A stretch of DNA of 64,000 bases. Origin: Albugo candida (Eukaryota > Oomycota > Peronosporomycetes > Albuginales > Albuginaceae). Under the pieces are notes generated by a model. It had not been told where the DNA came from, did not search any database, and was given only the letters and a program-made list of their open reading frames with translations. Positions 11,288 through 23,190 of this stretch are shown piece after piece (position 1 is the stretch's first letter; every line of letters starts with the position of its first letter). The DNA lies in the NCBI GenBank assembly GCA_905220665.1, contig CAJNAR010000019.1:1-64000 (forward strand), given 5' to 3'. The translations under genes and the position numbers were made by a program.

Positions 11288-12922
11288 ACGGATTCTACCA
11301 TTTAGAACACCCTGACCGGATAGAAAGCCCCATTAATTTAAGTAAGATTTCTAGAACGATCGAAAATGTGGGGAGGAATAAAAAACCGTGCCAAAATTAG
11401 AATGCCACGGTACTAGCGCAGTGAAGTATGCCCGAGTCATTCTCGAGTCAACCAACTACGGTGTAAATCCGAAACAAGAGAGCCCATACAAGCCCGCATT
11501 ACATATGCCATCTTTCCGTCTGGCCAGATCTATGGCTAAAAAGCGCGAAGTCATTGACTGGTTCGAGAAAAACTTCCCAAGTGCGCCTACCCGTGCCGCC
11601 ACCTACTATAGAAAAATCGTGGCTGGATCGTCTCGCCTTTTAAGGTGCGATACTGGTGGAAGAAGCGCGACGAGATTCTTTCCGCCTAGGCGAACCAGTT
11701 GCGACTTAAGGGTGGTGGTGCTAAGCCTCAACTTGACGCCATCGAGCACGTCTTAATCGACCTCATCATGCAGCGACGTTCGCTCGAGCTAAGGTTTCCC
11801 GCGAGTGGATACAAGTGACTGCTCCCCACCTCGCCCATGCAGAGAGTGACGAGAGTCTTGCTGCATCGGACAAGGGGCTCAGTCTCTTCATGGACCGCTT
11901 TGACCTCATGCTGAAGAGAACGACGAATCTGACGACACTATAGAGCAATGAAATCGTCTCATGCGCAACGAACTAAATGGTCTACCTCTCCATGCATCGC
12001 CCTACGTTCGATCCATCGCGTTCAGTTTTGATGAACGAGACTGCTTTATGCTAGACTGCTTTATGCTTCGAGGATTCGCGATTGAAAACTGTCGACGTTA
12101 TTGGAGCCAGACATGTCGTGCTCAAGTCAACAGGGTTTGCTTCAATGCGAGTCACCCTGATTCTCGCTTTCACTTCATCCGTTAAGAAACTTTTTCTGTT
12201 TGTCATTTGGAAAGAAAAAGGCGGTGGTGCATGGGAGCGCGAAGTTAACGTGTACATGGCGTTGCAAGAGATTGGCGTGTGTAAATTGTGCTCTTTTTCT
12301 AAGCTGGCTTGACTTTGCGTTCTCTAACCTATTCGATGCCAAACCAGGTCAAAAGGTCCTCGTGTGAGACTCAATGCGTGTGCATGTCGCAAAGGTTGTT
12401 AAGGGTAGATGCGCCGAGAAAAGGATCCTACCGGTTGTGGTCCCTTGTGGACTAACACGCTACATTTAGGCTGGCGATATTGGCAGGTACAAATTATTTA
12501 AGAATCATGTATTTTCTGTGAGGGATGCTTGGAAAGCGTCTTACCAACATAAGTACACGAGAGCGAGAAACCCGAAGCCACCGACCATCAAGGTAGTTGC
12601 GCGCTGGTTTGAAGATGCGTAGAAGCTGTGCCGGAGTTTGTGATCCAAAAAGCTAGTATCAGTGCAGGGTTTCCTGACAGCTACGAAGATTGACACATTT
12701 GTCGCCATGATGTCTATGGCGCGCTTTTTCGTGAGCAATGGCTTGCCCGTGATCAGGACATCGAGTCGATTGATGTACTTCCCTATATACTTGTTGATGA
12801 CTTTGATGAACTGTTCGTCGATGCTGGTGCGGAGTAAAAAAAACAGTTCTGAATACAAAACCTTTTTTCGTGGAGGTAGTTTTATCGGAATTGTAAATCT
12901 TCTTCTATCTGGTAGAATCCGT
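11288..12922 (+). mobile_element. Pogo/Tigger-type element, defective
   Basis: A 1635-bp element bounded by ACGGATTCTACCA at 11288 and its exact complement TGGTAGAATCCGT ending 12922, with TA on both outer sides (11286-11287, 12923-12924). Plus-strand fragments match a CENP-B-type pogo transposase: KKREVIDWFEKNFPSAPTRA (about 11535), KPQLDAIEHVLIDLIMQRRS (about 11722), TVDVIGARHVVLKSTGFASM (about 12083), FVIWKEKGGGAWERE (about 12203) and FPDSYEDWH with a trailing acidic tail to about 12835. Frameshifts and deletions inactivate it. Confidence 0.85.
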
Positions 12923-13086
12923 TAGTATCACAGATTTTCGGTAGAGGTCTTTATAGCCGAACGCATAGCCTCCAATCAATGCAAACTCTTGTATAGCTTT
13001 GAAGAGCTCTTCAAATGCTTTGTACGTTTGCTGTAGTGGTGTGGAAGCATATTGCAATCTTGAAGGTAGAGTATAGAAATAGAAGT

Positions 13087-14962
13087 ATGTGTCAAATGGA
13101 GATTGTCACAAGTATTAGCCTATCACAGTTGAACTTTCTGTGTATGAGCCAATCACAAATAATTCTCGATTGAAGTTGTTGAAGCAACAATTGAGGGTGT
13201 GTATGGATGTAATTAATTAGAAAAATAAATTTTTTATGTTTCTCAAGGGGATATTAAAAAATAAACCAACTTGATAAATAAATTAAAAAATATATACCAA
13301 GGCTGTATACTATACGTACGGATATACACATGCGTAGGATTATAACGAGGAAAACCCAGTCTTGGATTAAAACCTCTGATCAATAATGCACTATGTAGTA
13401 AGGATAATGAAGCATACAATTACGCGTCCCTTATTGCACAAGTCCTGCGAATATGGCCAAATTGGTTGCACATTTCACATTTCGTTCGCTTGGACGTCAC
13501 GTAACGTTCGATCCCCATCAAGCAGTCGATTATAGGAAGGCTCCGAATTCCCTCAACACGCTGCTTACCGAATCCACGCTATCTGATGTCAAAGTGTTGT
13601 ATGTTGGACATGATAGGTAACCTGTTGACCAATCTTCACACTCAGCCTCCTGAAGCTACAACAGCACACTGCTGTTCGAACTTGTGATATTCGCTTTTCC
13701 CTTCTCGTACTCTTCTGTTGTTCGTGAACGAGCCATTATCCAGGCTAAATTTTTCAACAACTTTTACTTTTATTTCTTTCTAAAATTTTCCTTCAAATGC
13801 CGGAAGCAGAAAGAAAATGTGGGGTGTCGGGTGCTATGTATGCATAGCTTTCATAAACCCCTTGTCCTTATCCGATATCACGAATGCTGGAGATGGCTCG
13901 AGGTGAGAGAGTAGAACTTCAAAAAACATCTCCAGTTATCTTTATTCTCTACCGAACAAGCCCAACTCCGATAATTTGGATCTCGTTGTTTCCATTTCGA
14001 AAGCACGCAACAAGGAGGATCCCACCGATTGATGTCTTTACAAATGTGCCGTCCACGGATATCCCACGCTCATTGTATGACTTATATGCTTATAGTCCTT
14101 CCCAGAGAATGATACTTAACCGTAGGAATTCATCATTTACGATATCAAGCTTTGCTTCGTGGCCTCAAATCTTTAGTCCAGCCATGTAGGATAGAATGAG
14201 GCTGTATTGCTTAATATCACATCCTTATACCTCAAGCTTCATAAATTGGAGTTCGGGAGCACAGTGCATATATGTAGTGGAATTCGCTTGTTTGTATCAT
14301 CACCAGTCACTTTCCTACCGGAGATTATGACCATTCCTCTGACTGCAAGACTTGAAGCAGTTTGTTGTATATCTACGAGATGCCTTTAGCGATTAGGATA
14401 CTTGACAGGCGTGCAAAAAAAACATGTTGAAGGGCTGATTGTCTGCGAAAAGGAAACCTGCACAACAAAGAGAAGTCATGTTGTGTGCACACTGCTTTAT
14501 AACGCTTGTCACTTGATACACTGTACCACACGAAACGGACGGTTACATTCTCAGTTGTACTTAATTACTGCTCAAATTATGTCCCTTTATTGGCATGACT
14601 CCTGCTATCGAAAGAAGCTGCTGCTAATTTGTGTCGTCACTTTCCATTGCTGATATTGAAGTGTGCGATGTGTATATCCGTACGTATAGTATACAGCCTT
14701 GGTATATTTTTTATAATCCCTTGTTTAAGAGTATTGATATCCTGACCTTTAAATTACAACCTGCCTAGTTCATTATCACTCTCACAACTTTTTCTTTTTT
14801 AACAAATACATAAACGTTTTTATATTGCTAACTATTTACATCCATTCACACCCTAACTTGTTCCTCCAACAACCTCAATCGAGGATTATTTATGATTGGC
14901 TAATTCACTCAGCGTTTCAACTGTGCCAGGCTAATACAGATGACAATTTCCATTTGACACAT
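13087..14962 (-). mobile_element. MULE with long terminal inverted repeats
   Basis: An inner inverted repeat of about 40 bp (13292-13332 and 14667-14707, beginning ATATACCAAGGCTGTATACT) encloses 1.42 kb. Outside it a further pair (13087-13220 and 14828-14962) is also inverted and about 80% alike, so the true terminal repeats may be about 250-300 bp. The minus strand encodes, from an ATG at 14647, a Mutator-like transposase: SVDGTFVKTSIGGILLVACF (about 14070-14010), the DDE-type core to about 13800, and a C-terminal zinc knuckle CEMCNQFGHIRRTC with stop at 13420. Several stops show it is dead. No clean target duplication was found. Confidence 0.75.
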
Positions 14963-15517
14963 GGCATTGAAGCATCAGACACAGGGAAAATGCAGGTGCA
15001 GCAATTGCGGAAAAGTCGGCCATAACAGCGGTCTTGCAGAACTCCGGTTACAAGCTTAGATTCAGGACAAGCGTTAGTGGAAAGGCTAAAAATTATTCCT
15101 TCACATGATTTTTTCATAATATATTTCATTTTCGGCCGTTAGTGTGTAATAACATTTGCATCTTTACGACGCATTATCGCTCAGCAAACTGGATGAATCT
15201 TCTATCAATGATGAGTGGCTAGCTCAGTTCAAGGTATCTGTATCTACTAGTATTAGCCTTACATGTAAATGAATTCTCTCAGCTAGAATGTAAATCTATT
15301 TAATTTTCAAAAAGTTGTGGGAGTAATAATTCAAGTAGGCATGATGTAATTTAAAATGAAAAATAAAAATGTATGTCATTAAAAAAAAAGCTTTCGAAAA
15401 AAGTTGTCGGGATATCAAGACCCTTTTTTGAAAATCAAAAAGTTGTGAGAGTAAAAATCTATTTAGGCATGGTGTAATTTGAAATAAAATTTTTGGGATT
15501 TCAATACCCTTAATAAT
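14735..15517. repeat. Scattered copies of MULE terminal-repeat sequence
   Basis: The word AAAAAGTTGTGAGAGT and about 60 bp after it occur at 15436-15517 and, as GTTGTGGGAGT, at 15308-15361 on the plus strand. The inverted form is at 14735-14795 inside the right terminal repeat of the MULE. They look like leftover or rearranged terminal-repeat pieces. A zinc-knuckle-like coding fragment (CRCSNCGKVGHNS) lies on the plus strand at about 14985-15040. Confidence 0.5.
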
Positions 15518-15938
15518 TTAGGTACGCATGAAGCAAATCAAATACTAATAAAAGAATATATTTTTTAAATATGGGGATAAGAATACGCTTAATCGAATCA
15601 TTCAGACTTCAGAAGAAGATCACATTTTACCTCTGTCGATAGCAGGTCATGATACAAATCACAATTCGAATCTGATTGGACAAAATTCATACTCGTTCTG
15701 TAAAAAAAAGTACGATGAGAACAATTTTGGTCTGTCGCATATCAGCTGCGTGATATACCCTTCGCGAATGTCTCATGGCCAGAAATAATGCGTCAATGCT
15801 TTTGCGACATTCGTGAAGAAGGAATCAAAAAATTTAAAACTGCGACATTTTGAGCTGAGACAATTGAGTCGTCTTCAAGAGGGTGCTCAATACGTCTTCC
15901 TACCTCCATTTTCCAACCAATTCGTACCAATTAGCCAC

Positions 15939-16757
15939 ATGGCATCTTCATTGCAGAGACTCAATCTATTTCTCCAACTGATCTGTCTCATTTTGATTTC
16001 AAAAAATAAAGGGCTTGGCTGTCCTTTTACAGAAGACGTGAAATGCCAGTTCACAGGACGGAATGATCAAAATGCAAAACCTGTTTACTTCATACCTGAT
16101 CGATCTGATACATTTATCACATGTGAGCCGGATCCTTTGCTTTCCTACCATCTGTATCCGGACGGGAGCGGATCATCTTGCCAGACCTTTCAATATGAGT
16201 TCATCCAAAACAAGATCACGTTGTCGACGAAACCCCGAAGTCAATCCGAACATGAATTTAAGGCGGCTGTCGAGAAAGATGATGTTTGGGGTATTAAAAT
16301 CAAAAAAGTTGTACATCAAAAGCTTGAAGCTCCCGACAAGATAGGCGGTCAACAGGTTGAATTCGGGACTAATTCCAGCGTAGAGTCGACCTTGAAACTG
16401 CAAGCCGTCTTTGTATTTAATTTTGGAAGCCAAAAAATAACGATTCCGTCAACAAGTCCTTTCTCACGTGGAGCGTACTTCTTGAAATTCATCACGCAAG
16501 AAAGTGGTGAAAAAAACTCATTGATCTTTGAACGCGTTTTTTCGAAAAATGTTGACCATGCGAGGAGTATCGATAGAGGCATATTTGGAAGGGAAATTCT
16601 GTCATCAAAAGTAGTCACCTTGTTGAAAACTGAAAATGTTGACGAGCAGTACCAAGTGCTAGTAAAACCACTCAGTTTTGTACCGCGTATTGAAAAGCCA
16701 CGAGAAGCAAAGGTCTCTAAAATCTCACAAATCATGAAGTGGTTTACCAACTCATAG
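15939..16757 (+). CDS. Putative secreted protein, candidate effector
   Basis: An intron-free frame of 272 codons from the ATG at 15939. The frame stays open 42 codons further upstream, but only this ATG gives a typical secretion signal: a basic N-region, the hydrophobic core LNLFLQLICLILI, then a likely cleavage near GLG before CPFTEDVKCQF. The mature part is about 245 residues, rich in Lys/Ser and Phe, with only a few Cys, no membrane helix after the signal and no domain I recognise. It lacks an obvious RxLR, LFLAK or CHxC motif. It is the only intact-looking gene between the telomere and 24 kb. Small secreted proteins in repeat-rich subtelomeres of plant-pathogenic oomycetes are often effectors; that role is inference. 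Confidence 0.7.
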   Translation: MASSLQRLNLFLQLICLILISKNKGLGCPFTEDVKCQFTGRNDQNAKPVYFIPDRSDTFITCEPDPLLSYHLYPDGSGSSCQTFQYEFIQNKITLSTKPRSQSEHEFKAAVEKDDVWGIKIKKVVHQKLEAPDKIGGQQVEFGTNSSVESTLKLQAVFVFNFGSQKITIPSTSPFSRGAYFLKFITQESGEKNSLIFERVFSKNVDHARSIDRGIFGREILSSKVVTLLKTENVDEQYQVLVKPLSFVPRIEKPREAKVSKISQIMKWFTNS

Positions 16758-17012
16758 TTAAATCAGAACATGTACTCCTTTCAAATTATGACTGAATGTC
16801 AAGTTTTCTGCTCAACTATGTCACACATTAGCACTTCTGCCTGTACCAAAATAGTCTACTTTTGTACTTCTATGTATCCTGACAGTATACGTGGGCATGT
16901 ACTAGTACCTAAATTTGATTTCTGTAGCTGAGCCCTTCACAAGTCGCATTTCCTATCGAGTCTATTTCTCATTGAAATTGTACGTGTTTCTACAAGAATC
17001 TAAGGTGCAGAT

Positions 17013-17159
17013 TGTTGAAAGAACTTAACAATGTGTTCTAGGTTTCTAGTCGCACTTGGAACTTAGTTTAAACAATTGGTTAGGATTTTAACTCTCTAAA
17101 ATAAAACCTCAGTTTTGGCAATTTTCCTGGAACACCGCATCTTCGCTCACCTGCCAACA
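17013..17159. repeat. Solo LTR, copy 1
   Basis: A 147-bp segment beginning TGTTG and ending CAACA, the paired termini of an LTR, flanked by a perfect 5-bp duplication CAGAT (17008-17012 and 17160-17164). Its interior is about 80% identical to 62703-62849. No retroelement body adjoins it, so it is the product of recombination between the two LTRs of one element. Confidence 0.85.
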
Positions 17160-17164
17160 CAGAT

Positions 17165-19140
17165 TGTATCAATTCGCCATCCACTGCTATCGTCGATGCC
17201 TCTAAAGAGGAACATAAGTATGCTTTAGCTGATGGAAGTTTTGTTGTATTACCTATAAATGAAACTGTGAGATTTCATCCAAGCCAAGAACATCGTTGCT
17301 GTAGCATGCGAAGATATCGGGATCAGAACGTCATCGAACCGAATCATAAACGTGCACCAACGTCGCTTTGAACGGGACCAAATCAATAGTTGGTTTATGG
17401 TCATGCTGTAAGTCTAAATATATTCGTGCGTGCAGAGAAATGATCGTACGTGCAGCAATCCTCTGTAGAATCCATCTTTGTAGTTGTCACTTAGAGAGTT
17501 TCAGTCACGAATAGGTGTGGTTATTTCATTTACCGACTACATGAATCTGAGCACACTAAATGTTCAGTCTACTTGTACATGATTTGATGACGTTGCACAC
17601 AACGACTGTAATGCTCACCTAAAGATGTGAACTTGCAGTGAGTCAGTCATTCGATTAATATTTTGCAATATTGCGTAAGGTTGATAGATTACGGTACTCT
17701 CGCTTCAAATCTTTGGTTTGAAGTCCAACATGACCATACAGGACTATGTGCAACCAGATGGGATTCATTTAGCGTTGATGTCCTCATAACCTTCTGTTTG
17801 CGTAGAATTGAAGACTTCTGATATCTGCGTCATGCTGCCGAAAGTATATACGTGCATTCCTATGCAAACCTTTTTTTAGGTGGTTTAGCGCCTTAGATCA
17901 ACAAGCTTCCCGTCTCAAAGTAAGCTAGCAACACTTGTTTGACACTTGTGAACTTCATCAGGGATCAGTCGCTCCCAATTATTCAAAACGGTTTTGAAAT
18001 ACCAGTTTTCGTCCTCGCGGCTTCATATCAACGACTTTTTCAGCGACTTTTACAGCATTTGTCCATTTTCTTCGTCTGCTTCCACATCCATCAACATTCC
18101 GCGATATAAATCAACACTGCAATTGGCTCAGTTAACATCAATGATACTCCAAATGAGCCAAAGCCACCTTACAAAGCTGAGTGTCCATTCGGAACTTGAT
18201 TGTACCACCATTCTACACCCATAAACTAACGTGGAATGCTTTTTATGCCTGTGATATTCATTTTACTCATGTCCTACCCAGTTTTCATAAAAAAAATACA
18301 TCAGAAAGCTGATCAAACTTGAACAATGTTGGCGAAGTCTCGTAATGGACTGACGACAGAATGCAGTCCACCATGCCGATTAATTGAAGAGTTGATTTGA
18401 GAAACTCCTCTACGAGTAGCGGTAATCAAGGAGTCACTGAAGGTGAAGAAAAAGATCGGTGATGCTGAAAGTGTTTATAATGCGTCTGCTAAAAACGCCT
18501 AAAAAGCGAGACACGCGTCGATCTTCTTTGTTCAAGCTGGCGTCGCATTCCAACATCCCCACGAAAAGTATCGTGGGCCTCATATTGAAACCGATTCTTT
18601 CCTTTCTCTTTTAATATTTCAATGTAGCCTTTGATCTCCCATTCAATCTACCCGAAAACGGTTTGATTTGGGACGATCTATGAGCCACGTAACCAAAGCT
18701 CCCAACAGAACTTTCTAAGGTAGCTGTAGCTGTTGTGCTCTTCAGCTCATGAAGTGCATGTCGGTTGTGTCAGTGTTTCCTCCTCTAGGCGACCGCCCCA
18801 TCTCAGGCGGATCAAGCAAGCGAATCCCCCCGGAAGTCGTTGGTTCGAATCCCGATTTGGTGTGCTGCCATTCGATTAGGAACGTAAGCAGAATATTTTG
18901 CTGCACCGTCCCAAAACGAAAGAAGCAAATTACACGAGAAAATCATGAAGTGAACTATATTCATCACCGTCCGGTGCACACGATCATTTTTTTAACTTTC
19001 AGCTTGGTTGCCAGCCTCCATGACTTGGCGTTCACTCCACAATCACGACAGAACAATTCAACATTTTTTTATTCTCCACCAAATGTCTGTGTGAATCGCG
19101 TGCATGCGGAAATTGTATCGTTTATACATATAAACGAATA
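17165..19140. other. No gene recognised
   Basis: AT-rich sequence with scattered short open frames (for example 17994-18224), no domain and no splice-linked series. A tRNA B-box-like word at about 18843 is discussed among the rejected items. The 5' LTR of the copia element should lie near the right end of this stretch but I could not delimit it. Confidence 0.4.
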
Positions 19141-22100
19141 ATGCTCAAACGTTTTCGCTGGTTGAGGAGCCTTCGTACGCAAGGCTTACCTCTTGGATCA
19201 CCACCTGAGTGGCACTGCGAAACTGTACTACCACAATCAACTAGAGACTTGGTGGTGGCAGCAGCAACCGACGCTGTAATACGTCATGCAATGTTTGCAC
19301 CAGAGTTTTCAGACGACTATCACTCAAACTCTAGCAACCAAGCTTCTTACCGCGAGAAAGGACCCGAAGCGTTCTTGGCCCGAACATTTTCTCTATCTAG
19401 TCGCTGCGAGTGATGCGAGGAGTGGCGCCGAGGCTCTAGTGCTCAAAAATATGGTCCAGTACGCATCGCCTGACCTCTCACACGTGCTCATGGCTAAGTA
19501 CGATGATAATCGCATGGATTATTTGCTGCACGCTGAGGAGCTGGCGCATTTCGCGCAAGCTATCAAAACTGGTGTGCGTGGTGGAAAAGCCACCGGTAAG
19601 GATGTCTTGCTGCATGTTGGAGAATACCAGCCACGAAACGATACTCAAACTTGTTACAATTGCAACAAATTTGGCCACATTGCGCTCAATTGTCGTGGAA
19701 ACAAAAAAGAAAAAGGACACGAACGTGGTGTTTATATGACTCTCGCTGCAGTTGATGATCGAGAGATTGTTCAAGATCAATGGATTCTCGGTTCAATCGA
19801 CACCTTGTGAACGACGAGAGAATGCTTCAAGAATCTCGTGATTGTGTCAGCCAGTGCATGTTACCAGATGTCACGATAGTTGGATAAGCTCTGCTTCATG
19901 TAACTGCGGCTGGGGAACCTCGTACCGTGCGATTAACTGATGTCCACCTTGCCCCATTGATTACGAGGAACAATACTCCTATGGAAAGAAGGAGTAAAAA
20001 GGGGCTCAAACTTGCACACGCGGATGGTTTTCGGTCACTGGAACATTTCAAGACTGTTGCGGCGGCATTTGGTCTACAAATGAACAATAATGTGCTAATG
20101 GTGCAAGTCGATTGAAACGCCCGATCATGAGTTCAGGGGATGTAATTATGGTGGTAATTAATGAAGAATCGACTGCCAGTGATGATAAAGACATGTATGT
20201 CGGCACGCTGATGCAATTCCATCAACGTAGGGCTCATTTATCGTATAACACTATCGAGCTTATGCCTAAAGACCCGATGTCAGGGATACAGCTAAGTGGG
20301 AAGAAACGTGCGAAATTGTTTAACATGCAATTCACACATGCATTCGTTTAACATACGCGAAGGAAACGCAGAAAAAGAACTTGAGTCAAAGCAAGACACG
20401 GGCAAGAATTCACATATCGATAGAATTGGAGGGGTGATATGCAGTGACTTGAATGGACCGACGAAACCGAAGGATCGACTGGGTAATCGATGCCTGATAA
20501 ATTTTGCTGATCACAATTCAAACTACTGTCGCATTTTTCCAGCCAAGACCGAGGACGCGGTAGCCAAGAAATTTGAACATTTTTTATTCATTTCCGAGAA
20601 AATGTACAACTACCGAGTTCATATGTTGCAAACTAGGCGTCAAATGAAAAGGCATAGCGGATGCACAGGACTGTTTTAAACTTGGCAAAATGCATGATTT
20701 ACGCTTGTAGGAGATGCCGTGGAGTGCGCAGCGTACATACTTAATCGAAGCCCCAGTCACTCTAACAAAAACTGGGCATCACCTCTAAACGTTTTTGTCG
20801 AAGATGCCGCACATAATGGAAAGTTGCTTCACTGAAGAGAGAAAAAATGGAAGTAGTTACATAATGCATGACCGTTAGTATCTCTTCCCACGGGCTTCCT
20901 GAGTTACGAAACCACCACGTCGGGACAGTCCATAACAGAACTTATCCGAAACCACTATTTAGATCCTTGGATCGTTTTACCAAAACGTCCGACGGATGGC
21001 AATGTGGAGTCGTTACTTTTCAACAGCTTTAACTCGAAAAGTATCAGATGTGAGTTCGATTGTGGCTTTTGATTCAATATGCACTGTGTACATAGACCCG
21101 CACAAGCATTCTCTACAACAGCGAGCGCAAGTTGGAATCATCATCGGCAAGAATAATGAGATGAGGAGATTCCGCGTGTATTCAAAGAAGTATGGTTTGG
21201 TCATTGTTCCTCAGCATGTCAAGAATATCGATGCTGAACAAAACTCGCATGTTTAGCGTGGACTTGAATCTACTATTGGCGATAGAGGAGAGACGTCAGA
21301 AGGAGATGATGCGACAATTGTCTTATCATATATTGATGCAGATAAAGTTACTCAAACCGTTCCGGAAGAGAAGAAGAAGAAGGATTGGTAGAGATCGCGG
21401 CATGTGACACGTTCGACAACAAGAACTCCAATAATTGCTCGTCAGAAGAAGGACATAGCTGAGGAATTGGAGAACCATATTGTCGAGCTTGATTTAGCTA
21501 ACTATGGCGTAGCGATAAATAGCTCCAAGTCACAAGAATACAAGAATGGAAGAAAGCGATGGAAGAAAAAATATCTGCTTTGATTCGCCAGGAGTTTACG
21601 AAATCATTTAAACGAGCTCGTGAAAGCAATGTGCTGCAAAGCAAGTGGTTTTTCAAGACGAATACTGACGCCGAAGGCAAAATTGAGAGATTCAAAGCTC
21701 AGCTTGTATCTTGTGGAAATGAGCAAAAATTTGGAGTTGATTTCTTTCTAAGTTTTGTTGCAGCATGAACATGTCAACAGTGAAATTGTATTGGCTTTGG
21801 AGGTTATTTGGGGCGTTCCTGCTCACCGCGCCGACGTGCCAAACGCCTATGCACAGGAATACAAAGAAATTGGGCTAGACATTTTTTTCTGCATGTACCA
21901 GGCGGAATGGTGCTTACACTTCAGGAGCTCCAAGGGTTTGGAGCTAGAAGCATCAGTGAACTTGTGTTGAAGAAGACATTATACGGTCTTGAGCAGGCCG
22001 GTCGATTGTGGAAAAAATTACTTCATATGAAACTTACTCAATCTGGATATGGGCGCTGTGACACAAATATGTGTGTTTATTACAAGGTTATTGACTACAA

Positions 22101-23190
22101 CGTCATTGTGGTTGGGATATTGTGGATGATCTTGTAACATCGACAAATGCTGATTTGATTCAAGATTTCTTCAGAAGTCTTGCTTCCTTGTCCATTGGAA
22201 TGCGCATCAAGATTGTCGAGAGAGGTGGATATTTTTTGGATTAGGAAGAGGCGATATGATCTTCTTCGTGATGCCGGGATAAACTTGGTAAAGACCGTGC
22301 GCACGCCAATCGGTGATGATAGATACGAGGTGTCCTTGGATAACGAGATCTGCTGCTGGTTCATGGGAGTGAAGGCCAGCCAGCAGTCAAGAATTTTCAA
22401 TCTCTCGTAGGCAGTCTTCTACGCTTGTCACTTTGCACCTATCCCGACATTGCTTTCGCTGTTCAAAAGGCAACAAGACAAACACATAAGCAAAGCCAAT
22501 TATTCTCGATTGGAATCCGCAAAGCGCATCGTAGGTGACCTAAAGGGGAAAAGGCGCTCCAGCTGCTCATGGTCGCTGACCAAGCACCGGTTCTGTGCTA
22601 AATCTTGCGTCCTTCAGCGATGCTGATTTGTATCGGACAAGGGGAATCGCAAGTCGATGACCGGAGCCGTCGTGGTGATAAATGGTATGATTGTCAGCTA
22701 GATGTGCAAGAATAACGGTGGTTTTTCGCTGTCCACAGTGGAAGCTAAGAATGTCGCTGCTTGTGACGTGGCACGAGAGTTACTTGGTGTACGCGAAGTG
22801 CTTCAGGAGCTGGGATTTATGATCGTGACCCCGATGACAATGATGATTGATAATCCGGCTGCGATTAAGAACCTGGAAGGTGAGTCATCACCTGTTAAAG
22901 CAAGCACATCGACATAAGCGTAAAGTTTGTGTGTCATCAAGCAAGACGTGGGGTTATTGTAAAACATTACGTACCTTCGGACAAAATGATCGCCGACATA
23001 TTGACGAAGTCGCTCGATTCTCATAGGCTCTCCAGTCTACGCGCACTCATGAATAGTACTAACCACAATACGGCCGAGAAGGAGTGTTGGAAGATGGTCG
23101 AGATGTATGACGTCATTTAACGACCGTGCTGTTAAAAACAGTGCGCGATGTTGAAGTTTGTATGCGGACAGGCTGCATTGGAAATGCATA
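19141..23190 (+). mobile_element. Ty1/copia retrotransposon, broken
   Basis: Gag, protease, integrase, reverse transcriptase and RNase H pieces appear in copia order on the plus strand. Gag ends with a zinc knuckle CYNCNKFGHIALNC (about 19652-19693). A protease-like WILGS follows (about 19781) with a frameshift at the active-site region. A pre-integrase block lies at 20210-20350, integrase at 20400-20800 (DRIGGVICSDLNGP), RT at about 21545-22130 (SKWFFKTNTDAEGKIERFKA) and RNase H at about 22700-22915 (STVEAKNVAACDVARELLGV). The tail ADILTKSL precedes a purine tract and a TGTTGG start of a 3' LTR at about 23085. At least ten stops or frameshifts break it. The ends of both LTRs are not resolved. 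Confidence 0.85.

Larger units (their letters stand above)
9130..13086 (-). mobile_element. MULE transposase relic hosting two other transposons
   Basis: Reading right to left: an N-terminal FAR1-like block FEELFKAIQEFALIGGYAFG (about 13040-12960), then after the pogo insertion a stretch containing DCAFLLYATIYKRDSKWRLL (about 11150-11090) and KPSEARKALELQDPLNRASM (about 10985-10925). Then comes RFRSVVFLDRT (about 10655-10625), the first catalytic-Asp block of MULE transposases. After the Tc1/mariner insertion come FLPKEQQEDYTGTLNQVKNVF-like sequence (about 9530-9465) and IDHELALVRAVQDVFPTSKY plus a CRSHIDKN block (about 9445-9355). Frameshifts and stops interrupt it throughout. The order is that of a Mutator-like transposase. 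The left limit is uncertain. Confidence 0.75.

Noticed and set aside
14985..15040. A second zinc-knuckle gene on the plus strand next to the MULE
   Set aside because: Only the CxxC and His are visible; the last Cys is missing and no upstream domain is in frame, so it is noted only as a fragment.
18757..18870. tRNA-like sequence with B-box GGTTCGAATCC and a CCGCC...GGCGG hairpin
   Set aside because: The T stem does not pair well, no acceptor stem closes it and the A-box is poor, so at best it is a tRNA-derived relic.
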